Origin: Naumovozyma dairenensis CBS 421
Lineage: Eukaryota; Ascomycota; Saccharomycetes; Saccharomycetales; Saccharomycetaceae
Direction of reading: 5' to 3'
Assembly (NCBI RefSeq): GCF_000227115.2
Contig: NC_016482.1
Coordinates: 372,001 to 436,000, forward strand
DNA length: 64,000 nt
Part shown: piece by piece, positions 39,567-50,413 of the stretch
Position numbering within the stretch: position 1 is the first letter of the stretch
Layout: each line of letters begins with the position of its first letter
The notes under the pieces: model-generated
Databases searched by the model: none
The model's input: only the letters and a program-made list of their open reading frames with translations
Told to the model about the DNA's origin: nothing
Made by a program: the position numbers and the translations under genes

Positions 39567-41924
39567 ATGATAGGAAGTACTACTCCAGAACCTCCCATGA
39601 GGAGGAAAAGAAAGCCACCAGCTTGCGTTAGATGTCGTAAAAGAAAAATTGGCTGTGATAGAGTTCATCCAATATGTGGTAATTGTTTTAGGTTGAAGAG
39701 ATTAGATTGCACTTATCCCTTAAAGGATAATGTATCATATTCATCTGCATCTTCTCCTCCGCAATCATCAACTTTACAACAAAACATGTCTCCACCAAAT
39801 AATGTTGTAAATTCAAATATTAATATGCAAGTGTCATCAAATCAAATTATTCAAAATAATAATCCGCAAATGCTAAACATGATAAATACTAGTACTACTA
39901 TCAATTCTATTAATGATTTTAAACTACCTCTTAACATGGAAAGACCACTGCCGCCAATGATTCAACAAACTGTTCAACCACCGGCGATACCCTATAATAA
40001 TCTGAATCACATTGCTAAAAAGGCAAGAAGATCATCTGTTCACCCGAAGGAAAAGGAGAAGGAGAACGCTACAAAAGATTCTAATTACCTCAAACCAAAG
40101 AAGCCAGAAGTGGCCTCGTTAGATGATATTATTGCATTTAATACGAGACAATATTTTTTAAAAAATAAAAAATTTCAAATTGCAAAATTAAAAGAAGAAA
40201 ATGAAAAACCATTAAGAATCGATGATACAAATTCTGAATTTGATTCATTTATCTCTAATTATGATCAAAAAACTGTACTTAATAAAGAAATTGAATATTT
40301 AAAAGCAAAATTGGTTGATTTGGAAAGAGAACAATCGAAATTTTTAAGAAAAGAAGTATCACCTGATTATAATATGGTAGAACCTACCAGCGATGATACT
40401 GAAGATGAAGCTGATGACGATGCTACTTCCCGTGAAAATGCAAATACCATATCAAAAATCCACAAAGTACCGAAACGTGTTGCAATTGAAACCGAATATA
40501 ATAGATTTTACAAAGATCAAGTTTTGAATATATACGCATTACCCAATTATAATAATGAATCTGATTTTGGTAACAATCCGTTTCTCCAAAATCTGAAAAC
40601 TAAGCCAATACCTATATTTTCAACTCAATTTTTGATTTCTAAAGACGAGAATCTTTGGAAGACGACCGAGTATTCAAATGGTATGATAATTTCGAATTTA
40701 AACAAAGGCGAAATAACAAATATAGAGTCTGTACATGAAGTACGGTTACCATGCGACATACCGTCTCTTGGGCGAATAAAGGGTATAATGAAGACCAAAG
40801 AGTTTATTTTACCTAGTCCATTTTCGAAATTATTTAATATGCATGAGTTGCTTAACACAATGGAACCTTTCTTAACAGTCGAAAATAATTATTTTGAATT
40901 ATCGGGTGCTGCTTCTTCCGAATTGGCTAATTTTGGTATTCTTTCAATCTTCATTTTTTTTTGGTCACAGATATTCGACACGTCTAGTGAACTTACAATG
41001 GATAAATCAGTAATAATAAGACAAATTGAATATAATACCAGAACTTTAAATTCAAGGTTATTAAACTGTTTCCCTACTTTACATATTTTGAAATATTTTT
41101 CTGTGTGGAAATATTATCAATTAGTGCACGTAGAATCATATATGCTTGCTGCTGATAATGGTGAAGACATATATTTGTTAAGTAGTCTTTCTAATGCTAA
41201 CGCCACAGATAAAGATTTCTCCAGCTTAGTTCCTTTGAGCAAATTTATATTAACCACTCATACTGAGAGACATTTAATAAGGGGACACCTGCCACTGATA
41301 CCGATTCAATCAAAATTGAATACATTAGAAGAAATAATAACTAAATTATCAACTGGCATAAGATTTGATAATTTGATGGTATTAGCAGAGGAGCTTCGGA
41401 AGGGTAACAATAACATCCTGGATGTTAATGCATCTTTGTTTTTCGAATATTTCAAGTTACTTCACATAGAAACGGTAATGATATCGATGGTTCCAGTCTT
41501 ACAATTTGAAAGTATAATAATAAATTTATTGGATCTAAGTATAGATGCATTGGCATTCACGTTAAATGAACGATCAAATAATCCTAATTTATTCCTTTTC
41601 TCACAATGGAAATTTGTAAATTTGATAGAAAATGTATCATTCGTACTACTGGGCATATTTCAAAGGTATAGGGTTATGAAACATGAATTGGATACAACGC
41701 TTTGGATAACGATATATTCCAAATTGATTCACTTCATTAAAAGTTTGCCACTGAAACAGAGTACAACGATTCAAGAAAATATTCTGAGATATATTGAAAA
41801 TTCATCAAATGAAGAATATAATATTGCTTCTTATAAATTCCATGGGTTCCGTCATTTAGAGGAACAATCAAGATTAGAAATTATCAATAAGAAGCTTAAT
41901 GACATTGGAATGGTTATTGACTAA
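39567..41924 (+). CDS. RSC30: Zn2Cys6 subunit of RSC, Rsc3/Rsc30
   Basis: A 785-residue fungal zinc-cluster protein. The Zn2Cys6 motif C-x2-C-x6-C-x6-C-x2-C-x5-C is at about residues 20-48 (ACVRCRKRKIGCDR onward). A Gln/Asn-rich linker follows, then a coiled coil near 255-290 and a long helical C-terminal half. Rsc3 and Rsc30 are duplicates that target the RSC chromatin remodeller to CGCG-type promoter sites. Gene order next to the cyclophilin fits RSC30 (YHR056C) but equally mirrors RSC3-CPR5, so the symbol is positional. The start at 39567 (MIGSTTPEPP) is used because the 30 upstream codons lack an ATG and resemble leader DNA. Confidence 0.85.
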   Translation: MIGSTTPEPPMRRKRKPPACVRCRKRKIGCDRVHPICGNCFRLKRLDCTYPLKDNVSYSSASSPPQSSTLQQNMSPPNNVVNSNINMQVSSNQIIQNNNPQMLNMINTSTTINSINDFKLPLNMERPLPPMIQQTVQPPAIPYNNLNHIAKKARRSSVHPKEKEKENATKDSNYLKPKKPEVASLDDIIAFNTRQYFLKNKKFQIAKLKEENEKPLRIDDTNSEFDSFISNYDQKTVLNKEIEYLKAKLVDLEREQSKFLRKEVSPDYNMVEPTSDDTEDEADDDATSRENANTISKIHKVPKRVAIETEYNRFYKDQVLNIYALPNYNNESDFGNNPFLQNLKTKPIPIFSTQFLISKDENLWKTTEYSNGMIISNLNKGEITNIESVHEVRLPCDIPSLGRIKGIMKTKEFILPSPFSKLFNMHELLNTMEPFLTVENNYFELSGAASSELANFGILSIFIFFWSQIFDTSSELTMDKSVIIRQIEYNTRTLNSRLLNCFPTLHILKYFSVWKYYQLVHVESYMLAADNGEDIYLLSSLSNANATDKDFSSLVPLSKFILTTHTERHLIRGHLPLIPIQSKLNTLEEIITKLSTGIRFDNLMVLAEELRKGNNNILDVNASLFFEYFKLLHIETVMISMVPVLQFESIIINLLDLSIDALAFTLNERSNNPNLFLFSQWKFVNLIENVSFVLLGIFQRYRVMKHELDTTLWITIYSKLIHFIKSLPLKQSTTIQENILRYIENSSNEEYNIASYKFHGFRHLEEQSRLEIINKKLNDIGMVID

Positions 41925-42157
41925 AAACTTTCCGTTGCCAATCAGAGACAATTGTCCCTTGTTCTCCGATATATATACTTATATAATATTTGACGAATAA
42001 TAACTTTTCTAATATGAACACTTTCTAGGTGAGAATATTATTTTTATTGGGTATATATATATATATGTATATGTATATAAAGTTGTAGAAAATAAATCAT
42101 TAAATTTTTTTTCTTAATATTTTCTTGATAGTCTTTTTAAAAATAATAGGAGTCCAT

Positions 42158-42478
42158 TCAATAGCTGTCATTGGCGACATGGTAAAGATGTTTCACTCCC
42201 ATACGATTGCTTTTCTTTAATGGAGAAATATAAACAGGACAAAATGAACCATGTGTGCACCTCTCAAAATATCTTAGTTCCCTTAAAGCTTTTGTTCTTG
42301 CCAATCCGGGAATGCCGCCAGCTTTTTCAAATTCAATTCTTGCAGTTTCCTCTTCGAATAATTTTCTATTATAAAGTAAATATGCATTATATTTTTCAGG
42401 TGGAAATTTACTGTAGACAGAATATGGTAAAACTGGTAATCCACTAAAATTGTATTCGGTCATTGTCCTTTTGTTCAT
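42158..42478 (-). CDS. unrecognised 106-residue protein
   Basis: An ATG-started ORF opposite to RSC3/30 and divergent from RPN1. The sequence looks like a real protein: varied composition, Tyr-rich (SVYSKF, KYNAYLLYNRK, LRYFERC), a helical charged middle (residues 35-50) and GGIPGLARTKALREL. No signal peptide, membrane helix or zinc motif; only two Cys. I do not recognise it and know of no gene here in S. cerevisiae. A second ATG at 42463 is equally plausible. Its upstream region contains a perfect 9-base-stem inverted repeat. Confidence 0.5.
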   Translation of the reverse strand: MNKRTMTEYNFSGLPVLPYSVYSKFPPEKYNAYLLYNRKLFEEETARIEFEKAGGIPGLARTKALRELRYFERCTHGSFCPVYISPLKKSNRMGVKHLYHVANDSY

Positions 42479-42855
42479 TTTTTTTGGAAAAACAACTATT
42501 CCTTGAAAAATATTAAAAAAAGCTTAGCAGAGAGGATAATATTGACAAATTACCTTAAGAAATGTCGTACCTTTCTCTATGTATTTATGAGCGGAAGTTA
42601 CTGGTTCAAAAGGATTCATGTTCATGAAAAGTTTAATAGGGCACCTCCTTTTATATTCGAGAAGAATTAGGAATATACCATATATTACCTTCTCTCAAGA
42701 GAAAAACAAGTTTCCAGTTTAAAATGGTTACTGGGTGTACATGGTCTTATATTTCTTTGTATATATAAAAAAAAGTGTCAACTTCTCTACAATGGTATAC
42801 CCTTAAAAATATGTTCGGACATATATCACCGTATTACGTACGCCAAAGTGTCATG

Positions 42856-42884
42856 ACGAAGGTCATTGAAACCAAGACCTTCGT
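42856..42884. repeat. perfect inverted repeat, 9-base stem, 11-base loop
   Basis: ACGAAGGTC (42856-42864) and GACCTTCGT (42876-42884) are exact reverse complements. TAGGT..ACCTA follows at about 42904-42919. Could be a two-site operator or an RNA hairpin. Confidence 0.8.
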
Positions 42885-43064
42885 CTATATTCGTGGACCC
42901 CATAGGTTAAATGACCTACCCTAATATATTGAGCCGTCTCCCTATGACAATATTATGATTGGAGTTACTCTGTAACATGACACTATCAGGCTGCCCTTCC
43001 TTTTTTTAACTTCTTCATTGTTTAGCCGCCCAGCCTTTAAATATATCGTGAACAACGACGGCCG

Positions 43065-43070
43065 CACGTG
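43065..43070. promoter_or_regulatory. CACGTG E-box
   Basis: Within GCACGTGAC, matching the Cbf1 consensus on the minus strand (GTCACGTG), about 245 bases before RPN1. Confidence 0.45.
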
Positions 43071-43104
43071 ACATGGAGGAATATTTCCTGGGAAGAAAGC
43101 CCCG

Positions 43105-43113
43105 GGTGGCAAA
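43105..43113 (+). promoter_or_regulatory. PACE (Rpn4 site) of RPN1
   Basis: GGTGGCAAA, an exact match to the proteasome-associated control element bound by Rpn4, about 200 bases before the RPN1 ATG. Nearly all yeast proteasome genes carry it. Confidence 0.92.
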
Positions 43114-43314
43114 TTATAACGTTTACGCTTGTATTCTACAAATTTATAGAGATCTTACATATAAAGGATTTTAGGCAGTGGTACATTCCATATTTCAAAG
43201 GGACTTCTGAATAAACACATTCAATTAGGACAACAAGAACCAACAACAGTTATCTTTTTGGAACCAATAATTTTTCGTTAAGCTGCTAAGTTACCGTTAC
43301 GAAGCTTACTTACA

Positions 43315-46300
43315 ATGGTTCAAGAAACTGACAAAACCCAAGAGCAAGCTCAAAATTTGAGTAACACCGTTAATATCGACGAATCTGTCAAGAAGACCAA
43401 AAAGAAGGATGGTAAAACTGAAGAGGAAGAACTATCAGAGGAAGATCAAAAATTAAAGGAAGATTTGGAACTCTTAGTCCAACGTTTGAAAGAAGATGAT
43501 TCCAGTCTTTATGAAACATCTCTAACTCAATTGAAAACACTAATAAAAACTTCCACTAGTTCAATGACAGCTGTCCCTAAACCATTGAAATTCTTACGCC
43601 CATCCTACCCAGATTTATGCGCTGTTTATGATAAATGGACGGATAAAGATATGAAATCAAATATGGCTGATGTTCTCTCAGTACTTGCAATGACTTACGG
43701 TGATAAAGAAGAACACGATTCATTAAGGTATAGATTATTATCAGATGTTCCAAATATTGAAAGTTGGGGCCATGAATATATTCGTCATTTATCTTTGGAA
43801 ATAGGTGAAGCGTACTTCACCCATGTCGTGGAAAGGGAAGCTCAAATTCATGGATACGCATGGGATCCTACAAAGGTTGCTACACCAAGTCCACCACCAA
43901 TTGACTTCCAGAAGGACAGTATTATAAACTTAGCTTTAGAAATCGTTCCATATTATTTGAAACATAATGGTGAAGAAGAAGCTGTCGATTTATTGTTTGA
44001 AGTGGAATCCGTCGATAAATTACCACCATTTGTTGATGAAAACACTTACCAAAGAATTTGTCAATATATGATCGCTTGTGTTCCATTATTACCACAACCA
44101 GAAGATAAGACATATTTAAATACTGCATTTTCCATTTATTTGACTCAATCTCAATTGCCTGAAGCATTAGCTTTGGCAATCAGATTAGGTAATGAAGAAT
44201 TAATCAGATCTGTTTTCGATGCGACCTCTGATAAAACCATGCATCAACAACTGGCGTATATTTTATCCACTCAAAAGATTTCATTTGAATACGAAGGCAT
44301 TCAAGATATTATCGGAAATACTAAACTTTCTGAACATTTCTTATATCTAGCTAAAGAACTGAATTTAACAATTCCAAAGACTCCTGAAGATATTTATAAG
44401 AGTCATTTAGATAATGCTAAATCTGTTTTCGCAGGTGGACTAGATTCTGCTCAACAAAATTTAGCAACTTCTTTTGTTAATGGATTATTAAACTTGGGGT
44501 TTTGTAGTGATAAATTGATTGTGGATGATGATAATTGGGTTTATAAGACTAAAGGAGATGGTATGACATCTGCAGTGGCAAGTATTGGTTCCATTTACCA
44601 ATGGAATTTGGATGGGTTACAACAATTAGATAAATATTTATATGTTGAAGAAAATGAAATTAAAGCAGGAGCCTTATTAGGTATTGGTATTTCAGCCTGT
44701 GGTGTTCATGATGGTGATGTAGAACCTGCTTTGTTATTATTACAAGAATATGTTAATAATCCAAACGCTAAACTCAGTACTGCATCTATCTTAGGTTTGG
44801 GTATTGCATTTGCTGGTAGTGCCAATGAAGAAGTTTTAGGGTTATTATTACCAATTGCTGCTGATACATCTATTCCATTTGAGACTGCTGTCGTGGCTTG
44901 TTTATCTTTGGGTCATATCTTTGTTGGTACTTGTAACGGTGATATCACTACAGCAATCATAGATAATTATATAGAAAGGTCAGATAGTGAATTAGAAACA
45001 GAATGGTTTAGATTCTTGGCACTTTCACTTGGGTTATTATATTTAGGAAAACCTGATCAAATATCTGATATTGCAGACACGCTTGTCAATTTTGAAGAAC
45101 AACCAATGACTGCTTCTTTAGATTCAATGTTACACATGTGTGCTTACGTTGGTACAGGTGATGTATTAATGATTCAAAGTATATTGGACTGTTTAACTCC
45201 AGAGCCAGAAGATAAAAATGCCAATGAAGAAAATGAAAATGATGAAGATGATGGTACGGGACAAATCAATAGTTTAAGTGAATTTTTAGGTGAGAAAGCA
45301 TCAGAGGGTGAAACTGAAACAGGGGAAGAACATGAACATGAACATGAACATGAATATGAAAATGAACATGAACATGAACATGAACATGAACATGAACATG
45401 AAAATGAAAATGAGAACGAAGAGAATAACACTAATGATAATAACGAAGATGCAGATCAAATGGATGTTGATCAAGAGGAACATGTAGAAACTACAGGAAC
45501 AACTGAAAATCAAACAGAACCCACTTCGACCAACAATGCGGAAGAAACAAAACCAAAAGAAGGTGCCCAAGATGAAGAAAAGAAGAAATCAGAAAAAGAA
45601 GGTGAAAAGGAAAAGGGAGGTGATAACGAACAAGTATCCGACTCCCCGGATGGAATCTGCGAGGATCTATTTGGTGTATTATCAATTGCCATGATTGTAT
45701 TAGGTGAAGACATAGGTAAAGAAATGTCTTTACGTCATTTTGGTCATTTAATGCATTATGGTAATGAAACTATTCGTCGTATGGTTCCATTAGCAATGGG
45801 TCTTGTTTCTATTGCTGATCCACAAATGAAAGTTTTTGATACTTTATCACGTCTTTCTCACGATGCAGATTTAGATGTTGCAATGAATTCTATTTTTGCT
45901 ATGGGTCTATGTGGTGTTGGTACAAACAATGCAAGATTAGCACAATTATTGAGACAATTAGCAAGTTATTATTCTCGAGAACAGGATGCTTTATTCATAA
46001 CAAGAATTGCTCAAGGTTTACTTCATCTAGGTAAAGGTACCATGACAATGGATATGTACGATGATTCACATGTTCTTAATAAAGTTACATTGGCTTCATT
46101 GTTGACAGTAATTACTGGTTTAGGAACTCCAGGTTTCATGTTAAAACACCATCAATTATTCTATTTCTTAAACAGTGGTGTAAGGCCCAAATATCTTTTA
46201 ACTTTGAATGAAGATAATGAACCTATTAAAGTTAATGTACGTGTGGGTCAAGCAGTTGAGACTGTTGGTCAAGCAGGTAAACCAAAAACTATTACCGGTT

Positions 46301-46440
46301 GGATTACACAATCTACTCCCGTGTTATTAAATCATGGAGAAAGGGCAGAATTAGAAAATGATGAATATATAAGTCTGTCTAAGAGTTTGGAAGGTGTTGT
46401 TATCTTAAAGAAGAATCCAGATTATCACGAAGAGGAATAG
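43315..46440 (+). CDS. RPN1: 26S proteasome regulatory subunit Rpn1
   Basis: A 1041-residue base subunit of the 19S regulatory particle (S. cerevisiae 993), a scaffold that binds ubiquitin receptors, Ubp6 and Rad23-type shuttles. After an acidic/basic N terminus the protein has proteasome/cyclosome repeats (GALLGIGIS.., [12 protein letters not shown].. around 450-510) and a second repeat block after 800. The acidic loop between the halves (about 655-780) is expanded and contains an alternating His-Glu run near 672-700 encoded by GAACAT repeats, unlike the plainly acidic S. cerevisiae loop. The first ATG is used. The promoter carries an Rpn4 PACE box. Confidence 0.95.
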   Translation: MVQETDKTQEQAQNLSNTVNIDESVKKTKKKDGKTEEEELSEEDQKLKEDLELLVQRLKEDDSSLYETSLTQLKTLIKTSTSSMTAVPKPLKFLRPSYPDLCAVYDKWTDKDMKSNMADVLSVLAMTYGDKEEHDSLRYRLLSDVPNIESWGHEYIRHLSLEIGEAYFTHVVEREAQIHGYAWDPTKVATPSPPPIDFQKDSIINLALEIVPYYLKHNGEEEAVDLLFEVESVDKLPPFVDENTYQRICQYMIACVPLLPQPEDKTYLNTAFSIYLTQSQLPEALALAIRLGNEELIRSVFDATSDKTMHQQLAYILSTQKISFEYEGIQDIIGNTKLSEHFLYLAKELNLTIPKTPEDIYKSHLDNAKSVFAGGLDSAQQNLATSFVNGLLNLGFCSDKLIVDDDNWVYKTKGDGMTSAVASIGSIYQWNLDGLQQLDKYLYVEENEIKAGALLGIGISACGVHDGDVEPALLLLQEYVNNPNAKLSTASILGLGIAFAGSANEEVLGLLLPIAADTSIPFETAVVACLSLGHIFVGTCNGDITTAIIDNYIERSDSELETEWFRFLALSLGLLYLGKPDQISDIADTLVNFEEQPMTASLDSMLHMCAYVGTGDVLMIQSILDCLTPEPEDKNANEENENDEDDGTGQINSLSEFLGEKASEGETETGEEHEHEHEHEYENEHEHEHEHEHEHENENENEENNTNDNNEDADQMDVDQEEHVETTGTTENQTEPTSTNNAEETKPKEGAQDEEKKKSEKEGEKEKGGDNEQVSDSPDGICEDLFGVLSIAMIVLGEDIGKEMSLRHFGHLMHYGNETIRRMVPLAMGLVSIADPQMKVFDTLSRLSHDADLDVAMNSIFAMGLCGVGTNNARLAQLLRQLASYYSREQDALFITRIAQGLLHLGKGTMTMDMYDDSHVLNKVTLASLLTVITGLGTPGFMLKHHQLFYFLNSGVRPKYLLTLNEDNEPIKVNVRVGQAVETVGQAGKPKTITGWITQSTPVLLNHGERAELENDEYISLSKSLEGVVILKKNPDYHEEE
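45328..45414. repeat. (GAACAT)n coding minisatellite in RPN1
   Basis: Hexanucleotide repeat encoding alternating Glu-His, interrupted by GAATATGAAAAT, with ten His codons in all and a trailing Glu-Asn part. The frame is kept because the unit is six bases. Confidence 0.95.
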
Positions 46441-46840
46441 AGGAATACCTTCCTGATAAATCAAACAAGTATTAAAAAAACCATATATAAGGTAAATATA
46501 ATATAGTCCGTATATATTAAATTTCAAACACATAAAAAATTTATTATCAACTTCTTTATGTTCAATTAAATTTCGTATAGCATAATGTTAATGTTATTGT
46601 TGTCACTATTTATTTGTTTAGTAAAAAAAAAATATCTTATAACCTGTAGTCTATATATGTAGTATATAGTCGTTTCTATGTCATTCTGTGAGATGATAAA
46701 AGCATTGTGAATGATACAAAGAATAACCAAGTATAGTAGGGATAAGAGACACACAGAAAAGTATTAGACATTATACGCCACTTTTAAAGAATTTCCCTTG
46801 ATACGATAATAAATTTTTTGATATCAATCTTCTAATAGAC
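46441..46840. other. convergent intergenic RPN1/VMA16
   Basis: About 400 AT-rich bases between two 3' ends; no gene. Confidence 0.6.
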
Positions 46841-47482
46841 TTAGGCGAAATCCGCGGCTTTACCAGTCATTAATAACCCAACGATCAGACCTAACAACCC
46901 AAGAATGGAACCAAAAATTTCGATAACTAAAATCTTGACGAACAATGCAGAATCAGCAGCATCTGAGACAGCCGCGGTAGCACCAGTAACCCCGACTGCT
47001 ACCCCACAAACCAAATTAGATAATCCCACAGTTATACCACCCCAAAACAAGGAATAACCGGTGAACAAGTTTGATTTTGAAAGTAAAGTTTCCGTTGACG
47101 CAACCGTAATCTTGGAAGAAAAGACGATAGAAATGATCAATCCATAAATAGCGACCACCTCACAAAAAATAATAGAGATTAAATTCTTGGTAGTAATTCT
47201 TGGAGCACGAACACCAGCACCAATGATAGATGCACCTGTGATGAAAATCCCCCATGCTGCACCCACGACGGAAAGACCTATACATAGTGCGATACCCAAA
47301 TTTGCCCACATGTATGGTGATGATCTTTCTAGGAATTTACCTATGTTGATATCTGTTCCATGACCCGTGAATAGTTTGTATAGAATGTATATTGTGATTA
47401 TTGTGATGATTAAATAGTAGAACCATTGAGAGTAGGATTTTTTACGGTATGATGTACCGTTTTCTGAATCACTCTTTATCAT
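46841..47482 (-). CDS. VMA16: V-ATPase V0 proteolipid subunit c'' (Vma16)
   Basis: A 213-residue membrane protein, exactly the S. cerevisiae Vma16 length, one of three proteolipids of the proton-conducting ring in the vacuolar ATPase. Five hydrophobic helices are visible. The proton-carrying Glu is E108 in [11 protein letters not shown], the same number as in S. cerevisiae. The start at 47482 (MIKSDSEN) matches the family; the ATG at 47557 would add a His/Thr/Tyr stretch translated from a GT-rich tract. Assembly of this protein depends on Vma22, also in this window. THR1 lies 470 bases upstream on the same strand. Confidence 0.95.
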   Translation of the reverse strand: MIKSDSENGTSYRKKSYSQWFYYLIITIITIYILYKLFTGHGTDINIGKFLERSSPYMWANLGIALCIGLSVVGAAWGIFITGASIIGAGVRAPRITTKNLISIIFCEVVAIYGLIISIVFSSKITVASTETLLSKSNLFTGYSLFWGGITVGLSNLVCGVAVGVTGATAAVSDAADSALFVKILVIEIFGSILGLLGLIVGLLMTGKAADFA

Positions 47483-47951
47483 GACGAGTGAAGTTGTATA
47501 TATATACGTATGTGTGTGTTTGTGTGTGGTTCCAGCGCAATGTCCGTTTGGGTTCAATTGGATCCTTGTTGTCTACCTATTGATATCTGTTCCAATGGGA
47601 CCATTGACTCTGTGAACTGTTTCTGTATTTAATAAAAGTTCACTTGTATTACATACGTACTTTCCTAATCCGATGTTGTTGCTGCTTCATTTTTGACATT
47701 TCGGATACTTTTTGTCTTTTTATTTGCGCTGGTTGCCCTTTGAAATTTACACCAAGACGAGACACCGGGTAACACACACAAAACAGTGTCAGACGTTGTT
47801 GGATGATAAAGATAGTTCATTCTTCTTTCAAACAAAGTATTATAATATTATATTATTTTATGTTATATTATATTATATTATATTATAAGCAATTATATGT
47901 ACATAATTTTTATTCTTTAGTTTAATGTTGTCCCAATGGTCCCCAATTTAT
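47483..47951. other. intergenic THR1-VMA16
   Basis: About 470 bases, with a TG-rich tract (47505-47527) and a TATAT-type tract (47838-47885). No gene. Confidence 0.55.
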
Positions 47952-49025
47952 TTATTGCTGTTCCACGATGACACCTTCGTAAGCAGGTTCAAGTAATTTC
48001 CAACTACATTGAATGTTATGCTTACTAAATCTATTAATAATTTCTTGAGCAATATCATCGAAATTTTCAGTAGCCAAAGCCAATATAGTTGGACCAGCCC
48101 CTGATAAGCAAATACCCAATAAACCAGGATGCGTAGTTGGAGTGACACTTGACAAAATTTCAGTCAAGCCAGGAATCAAAGTCTTTCTATATGGTTGATG
48201 GACACGATCTTGCATGGCCGGATAAATCAATTCAGAATCAGGTGGATCCATGGTCAAAGATGCGGTCAAGACAGCCAATCTTTGTAAATTGAAAACTAAA
48301 TCTTGAGTAGTGTAAGCCTTTGGTAATACACCTCTTGAATCAGCAGTAGACAATTCGAAATTTGGAATGATAGCAATACATTTGATAGCTGGATTCCAAG
48401 AGTATTTAACATGTCTACCAATATCAGTTGGAGGTAAAGGTGGGACTAACCCAGTGTTTTCACCACCAGATGGTTCTGGAAGTACTTCTGCTAGTGGGAT
48501 TTCACGTCTCTCTATTTCTTGTGGAGTTAAATCTCTTAAGAATGATCCACAGAATCCGCCCATCATAGCAGCGGTAATGTTATCTGGATGACGTTCAATC
48601 ATTAGACAGAAATCTAGCATACGTTGTCTAGTGAAGCCTAATTTCCCAACTTCATTAGCTAGAACCACACCACCGACAACTGCGGCACCTGAAGAGCCTA
48701 ACCCACGACCCAATGGGATTGGGTTATGGATATGAACCTTTGTACCCGATGGGAAACTTCTAATGTTGTTACAACGTAAGACATATAATGCAGTTCTAGT
48801 GATCAAATTGGCATCTGATTGCAATGGAACTGAGTCGAACCCTTCACTATCTTCACTGTATGTCAATTTACAATTGTTTGGATCGTCGTTGGTTTCATGA
48901 GCTTGAGATGAATCAATTGTAACGTTTAATTCCAAGAATAATGATAGACCAATACCTAGGACATCGTAACCTGGACCAATGTTGGCTGATGATGCTGGAA
49001 CTTTGATTCTAAAACTACGAGCCAT
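47952..49025 (-). CDS. THR1: homoserine kinase Thr1
   Basis: A 357-residue GHMP-family kinase, exactly the S. cerevisiae Thr1 length. It phosphorylates homoserine with ATP on the way to threonine. The N-terminal KVPASSANIGPGYDVLG strand-turn, the ATP-binding GRGLGSSGAAVVGG loop (about residues 105-118) and the C-terminal GICLSGAGPTILA motif are all conserved. The first ATG at 49025 is used. A Gcn4-type TGACTC lies about 160 bases upstream, in line with general amino-acid control. Order VMA16-THR1-MAS2-MYO1 equals YHR026-YHR023. Confidence 0.97.
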   Translation of the reverse strand: MARSFRIKVPASSANIGPGYDVLGIGLSLFLELNVTIDSSQAHETNDDPNNCKLTYSEDSEGFDSVPLQSDANLITRTALYVLRCNNIRSFPSGTKVHIHNPIPLGRGLGSSGAAVVGGVVLANEVGKLGFTRQRMLDFCLMIERHPDNITAAMMGGFCGSFLRDLTPQEIERREIPLAEVLPEPSGGENTGLVPPLPPTDIGRHVKYSWNPAIKCIAIIPNFELSTADSRGVLPKAYTTQDLVFNLQRLAVLTASLTMDPPDSELIYPAMQDRVHQPYRKTLIPGLTEILSSVTPTTHPGLLGICLSGAGPTILALATENFDDIAQEIINRFSKHNIQCSWKLLEPAYEGVIVEQQ

Positions 49026-50413
49026 TTTTCCCTTTTTATGAGTGCAATGGGTTTCACCTCTTTCGGAAGTTTAATAAAAGGCTTTTTGAAGACGATGATT
49101 CAACTTGTCAAACCTTTATAAATATGATATCGTATCATATAGTATAATGTTGAAGATTCAACTTTTCCATCTTCTTCTTCATGACTCTTTCTGCCAAATT
49201 TTTCACTTTTCCTCAGCGCTAACTCGAAGAATTAAAATTCCCCCGTTGGGCCACGAATACCAGAAACGGCAAAACTGTTAACCCAAAAGAGTAATGATTC
49301 ACAGACGGACATATAACTGCGAAATGACAGTAATAGAGAATAAGAAGAAGGAGAAGAGGAAGGAATAAGGGCATTGGACCTACACAGGTATATTCATCAA
49401 TTATCTTACCTCTTCAGCTGTGTCAGTGTTATTTGAAAAATAAAATTAAAGCATAGGTTTTTTATTGAATATACTGGGGGAAAAATTTGGATTAATGGAA
49501 TATATATATCTACGTGAACTAATTAAGATGAAAAGTCGGTGCTTAGCAACTATCCAATAATATATTAGTGCAAATATCTTAGATGTAATTTGATTCGTAT
49601 TGATAATTGAGGGATACCTATTAATACATCCAGGGTCTAGTTCTAGGTTTGTTATTTTTATAATAAGCAGAGGGGATAATAAGGTAATAAAAATAAATTC
49701 TTAAAGAATTTCAATATTGGTAACTTCCTCTGAAGTAGCTTTGGTCGTAAAGTCATCATTAGTCGTTCTTAAAAGGATCGTCAAGCTCGGCGTGTCGCAT
49801 ATACAGGCAAGGCACTTTATTCTGATCCTCGTTATGCTTGATCAGCGTACAACTACTATTCAACTTATACTACCCCATCCTTATGTCTATAGACTTGTGT
49901 AGGAGTTAGAAGAACCAAATTAGTTCCACAAAATAGGTCATCTAAAAATATATTTTTTGAAAATGTTGCCAACGAATCTTTAGGCACTACGAGAGAAAAA
50001 TATAAACAAATTTTAGGTGATATGATGTTCAAACGTTATACAAAAATTTCGGAAGTAAGATATTGAATATTATGTAGAATGAAAAAATAATCTATATCAC
50101 TAGGTAATATGCCCAACATTCATTGTGCTGATGATGTTTATTTTACCTTTAACTAGAAAAGTATCAAAACATTTAATTTCCCCTTCGGTGAATATCCGCC
50201 CCTTTTAGGAAATTTTCAATATATAGCGATTTATAGTATTATTGAAGTATTTATATAGAGAGAGCTTGAAACTAACGAAAGTTGGATTGGATATCAAGCT
50301 AGGGCAAGCTGCAGCATACCAATCAGCTCATTGTAATCAGATTGTACTTCCGCGGATTGCGTGGAACTACTATTATTACTTCACTTGTTTGCCTTTCCGA
50401 TATCATATCTATT
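49026..50413. other. 1.4 kb divergent intergenic THR1/MAS2
   Basis: Contains the THR1 Gcn4 site and a CCCCT stress-type box (50199-50203) about 210 bases before MAS2. Otherwise featureless AT-rich DNA; short ORFs are not supported. Confidence 0.55.
49182..49187 (+). promoter_or_regulatory. Gcn4-type TGACTC before THR1
   Basis: ATGACTCTT, a common Gcn4 variant, about 160 bases before the THR1 ATG; a weaker TGATTCA lies near 49297. Confidence 0.6.

Larger units (their letters stand above)
42479..43314. other. divergent intergenic, 42.5-43.3 kb
   Basis: About 840 bases between the unknown ORF and RPN1. Holds a 9-base-stem hairpin (42856-42884), a URS1-like TAGCCGCC (43023-43030), CACGTG (43065-43070) and the PACE element (43105-43113). 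Confidence 0.7.
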
